DNA of 64,000 nucleotides, from NCBI RefSeq assembly GCF_000731095.1, contig NZ_JMTZ01000014.1, forward strand, positions 62,001-126,000, in the 5' to 3' direction. This DNA is from Lysobacter antibioticus. GTDB taxonomy: Bacteria > Pseudomonadota > Gammaproteobacteria > Xanthomonadales > Xanthomonadaceae. The notes under the pieces were generated by a model, which was given only the letters and a program-made list of their open reading frames with translations, was not told the origin of the DNA and made no database searches. Shown piece after piece: positions 63,213-64,000 of this stretch (position 1 is the first letter of the stretch; each line of letters begins with the position of its first letter). A program made the translations under genes and the position numbers.

Positions 63213-63794
63213 ATGACCGGCCTCCCCATCAACGACGACCGCAGTCTGGTCGCTGCCGTCCTGGCCCAGACGCCGGGCGCTTTCGAGCGTTTGGTGCGGG
63301 ACTATCAGGGGCTGTGCTGGCACATCATCCAGCGCATGGTGCGGCACCCGGACGACACCCGCGAGCTGTGCCAGGAGGCGTTCCTGCGGGTGCACCAGTG
63401 CCTGCACCAGTACCGCCACGAAAGCCCCTTGAAGTCGTGGATCGGCCAGGTCGCCTATTCGGTCGCCAAGCGCCATCTCGAACGCAAGCGCATTCCGATC
63501 CTCGAAGTCGCCGACGACGAAGACGCCTTGTCGCCGCTCGACATGGTCAGCGACGGCTTCGACCTGGAGGCGGCCTGTGCCGACGAGGAGATCGCCGCCG
63601 GGCTGCACGCCGAAATCGAAGCTTTGCCGCCGCTGCAACGCACCTTGTTGACCCTGTATCACCTCGAAGAAGTGCCCATCGGCGAAATCGCCAGCATGAC
63701 CGGCCTGGCCGAGGGCACGATCAAGAGCCATCTGTTCCGGACTCGCGCCCGCCTGCGCCAGCGCCTCGAAGCCCGGTTGGGAGAATTCGCATGA
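63213..63794 (+). CDS. ECF-type RNA polymerase sigma factor
   Basis: 193 residues. Region 2: GAFERLVRDYQGLCWHIIQRMVRHPDDTRELCQEAFLRVHQCLHQYRHESPLKSWIGQVAYSVAKRHLERKR. Region 4: LPPLQRTLLTLYHLEEVPIGEIASMTGLAEGTIKSHLFRTRARLRQRLEA. It has no extra C-terminal domain. The start is the ATG at 63213; the frame opens at 63147 but those residues are not conserved. The next gene overlaps its stop by ATGA and may be the anti-sigma factor. Divergent from the DUF6249-like gene. Confidence 0.93.
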   Translation: MTGLPINDDRSLVAAVLAQTPGAFERLVRDYQGLCWHIIQRMVRHPDDTRELCQEAFLRVHQCLHQYRHESPLKSWIGQVAYSVAKRHLERKRIPILEVADDEDALSPLDMVSDGFDLEAACADEEIAAGLHAEIEALPPLQRTLLTLYHLEEVPIGEIASMTGLAEGTIKSHLFRTRARLRQRLEARLGEFA

Positions 63795-64000
63795 ACCGTA
63801 ACGGCATTCCTTCCGATCACGAACCGCGTTTCGACGATGAACGCATCGCGCGCGAGTGGCGGCTGCAGGAGCGCGCGCTGCAGGAAGAGCGCGCCGGCAT
63901 GCCGATGAGCGCCGGCGATCCGCGCCTGGCCCAGTACCGTTTGCTCAGCCGGGCGCTGCGTGCGCCGGTGATGGAGCCGATTCCCTACGGTTTCGCCGCG
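63791..64000 (+). CDS. protein downstream of the ECF sigma factor, cut by the window edge
   Basis: Only the first 70 residues are visible. They are polar and helical (DDERIAREWRLQERALQEERAGMPMSAGDPRLAQYRLLSRALR) without a membrane segment so far. The start overlaps the sigma-factor stop by four bases, so it is translationally coupled, as anti-sigma factor genes usually are. No family can be assigned from the fragment. Confidence 0.6.
   Translation, partial: MNRNGIPSDHEPRFDDERIAREWRLQERALQEERAGMPMSAGDPRLAQYRLLSRALRAPVMEPIPYGFAA

Overview
The window is a high-G+C bacterial chromosome segment, read by eye as roughly two-thirds G+C. Gene content points to a Lysobacter-like member of the Xanthomonadaceae: a secreted peptidyl-Asp-type metalloprotease, several secreted peptidoglycan-degrading enzymes, DUF3297 and DUF3016 proteins, an ECF sigma/DUF6249 pair, and short intergenic repeats beginning GTAGGAGCGG. 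The genus is inferred from this combination; no marker gene such as 16S rRNA is present. I saw no insertion sequence, prophage or CRISPR array.

Layout. 0-8.5 kb holds mostly single genes: glutathione transferase, arylamine N-acetyltransferase, secreted metalloprotease, PepSY protein, VOC protein, DUF3016 protein, excalibur protein, YciI-like protein, TrmO-like protein and AHSA1 protein. 8.5-15.6 kb has an ABC-2 exporter, an amino-acid permease, a von Willebrand A lipoprotein, a TPR protein, and DUF2165 and DUF3297 proteins. 16-24 kb has a lactonase, then three secreted wall-active proteins in a row (SLT-like/amidase, SpoIID-domain protein, M23 peptidase with SH3) and a HEAT-repeat protein. 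24-30 kb has a cold-shock protein, an acyltransferase/glycosyltransferase pair, and a second SLT-like/amidase. 30-39.3 kb has an MFS transporter, an M48 metalloprotease overlapping an 1845-residue helicase with nuclease-like and WGR domains, and a DsbA-like oxidoreductase.

39.8-45 kb is a visibly less G+C-rich RHS locus. Its core gene is interrupted by an in-frame stop made by a 12-base duplication. An unrecognised C-terminal tip and an overlapping small membrane protein (candidate immunity protein) follow. 45.3-51.9 kb is a complete RND efflux operon (adaptor, pump, outer-membrane factor, TetR regulator) with a palindromic operator over its promoter. 52-54.6 kb is a divergent MocR regulator/EamA transporter pair.

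55.2-59.2 kb is a probable RNA-repair locus on the minus strand: two tandem, structurally abnormal tRNA-like RNAs, then a slipin, an unrecognised protein and RtcB RNA ligase, closed by a strong terminator. The remainder holds an Lrp regulator divergent from a monooxygenase/isochorismatase pair, a polysaccharide deacetylase, a DUF6249-like protein, an ECF sigma factor and a partial downstream gene cut by the window edge.

The most interesting loci are the tRNA-like RNA/slipin/RtcB operon, the M48-helicase pair, the RHS tip with its overlapping partner, and the wall-lysis cluster with a shared C-terminal domain.
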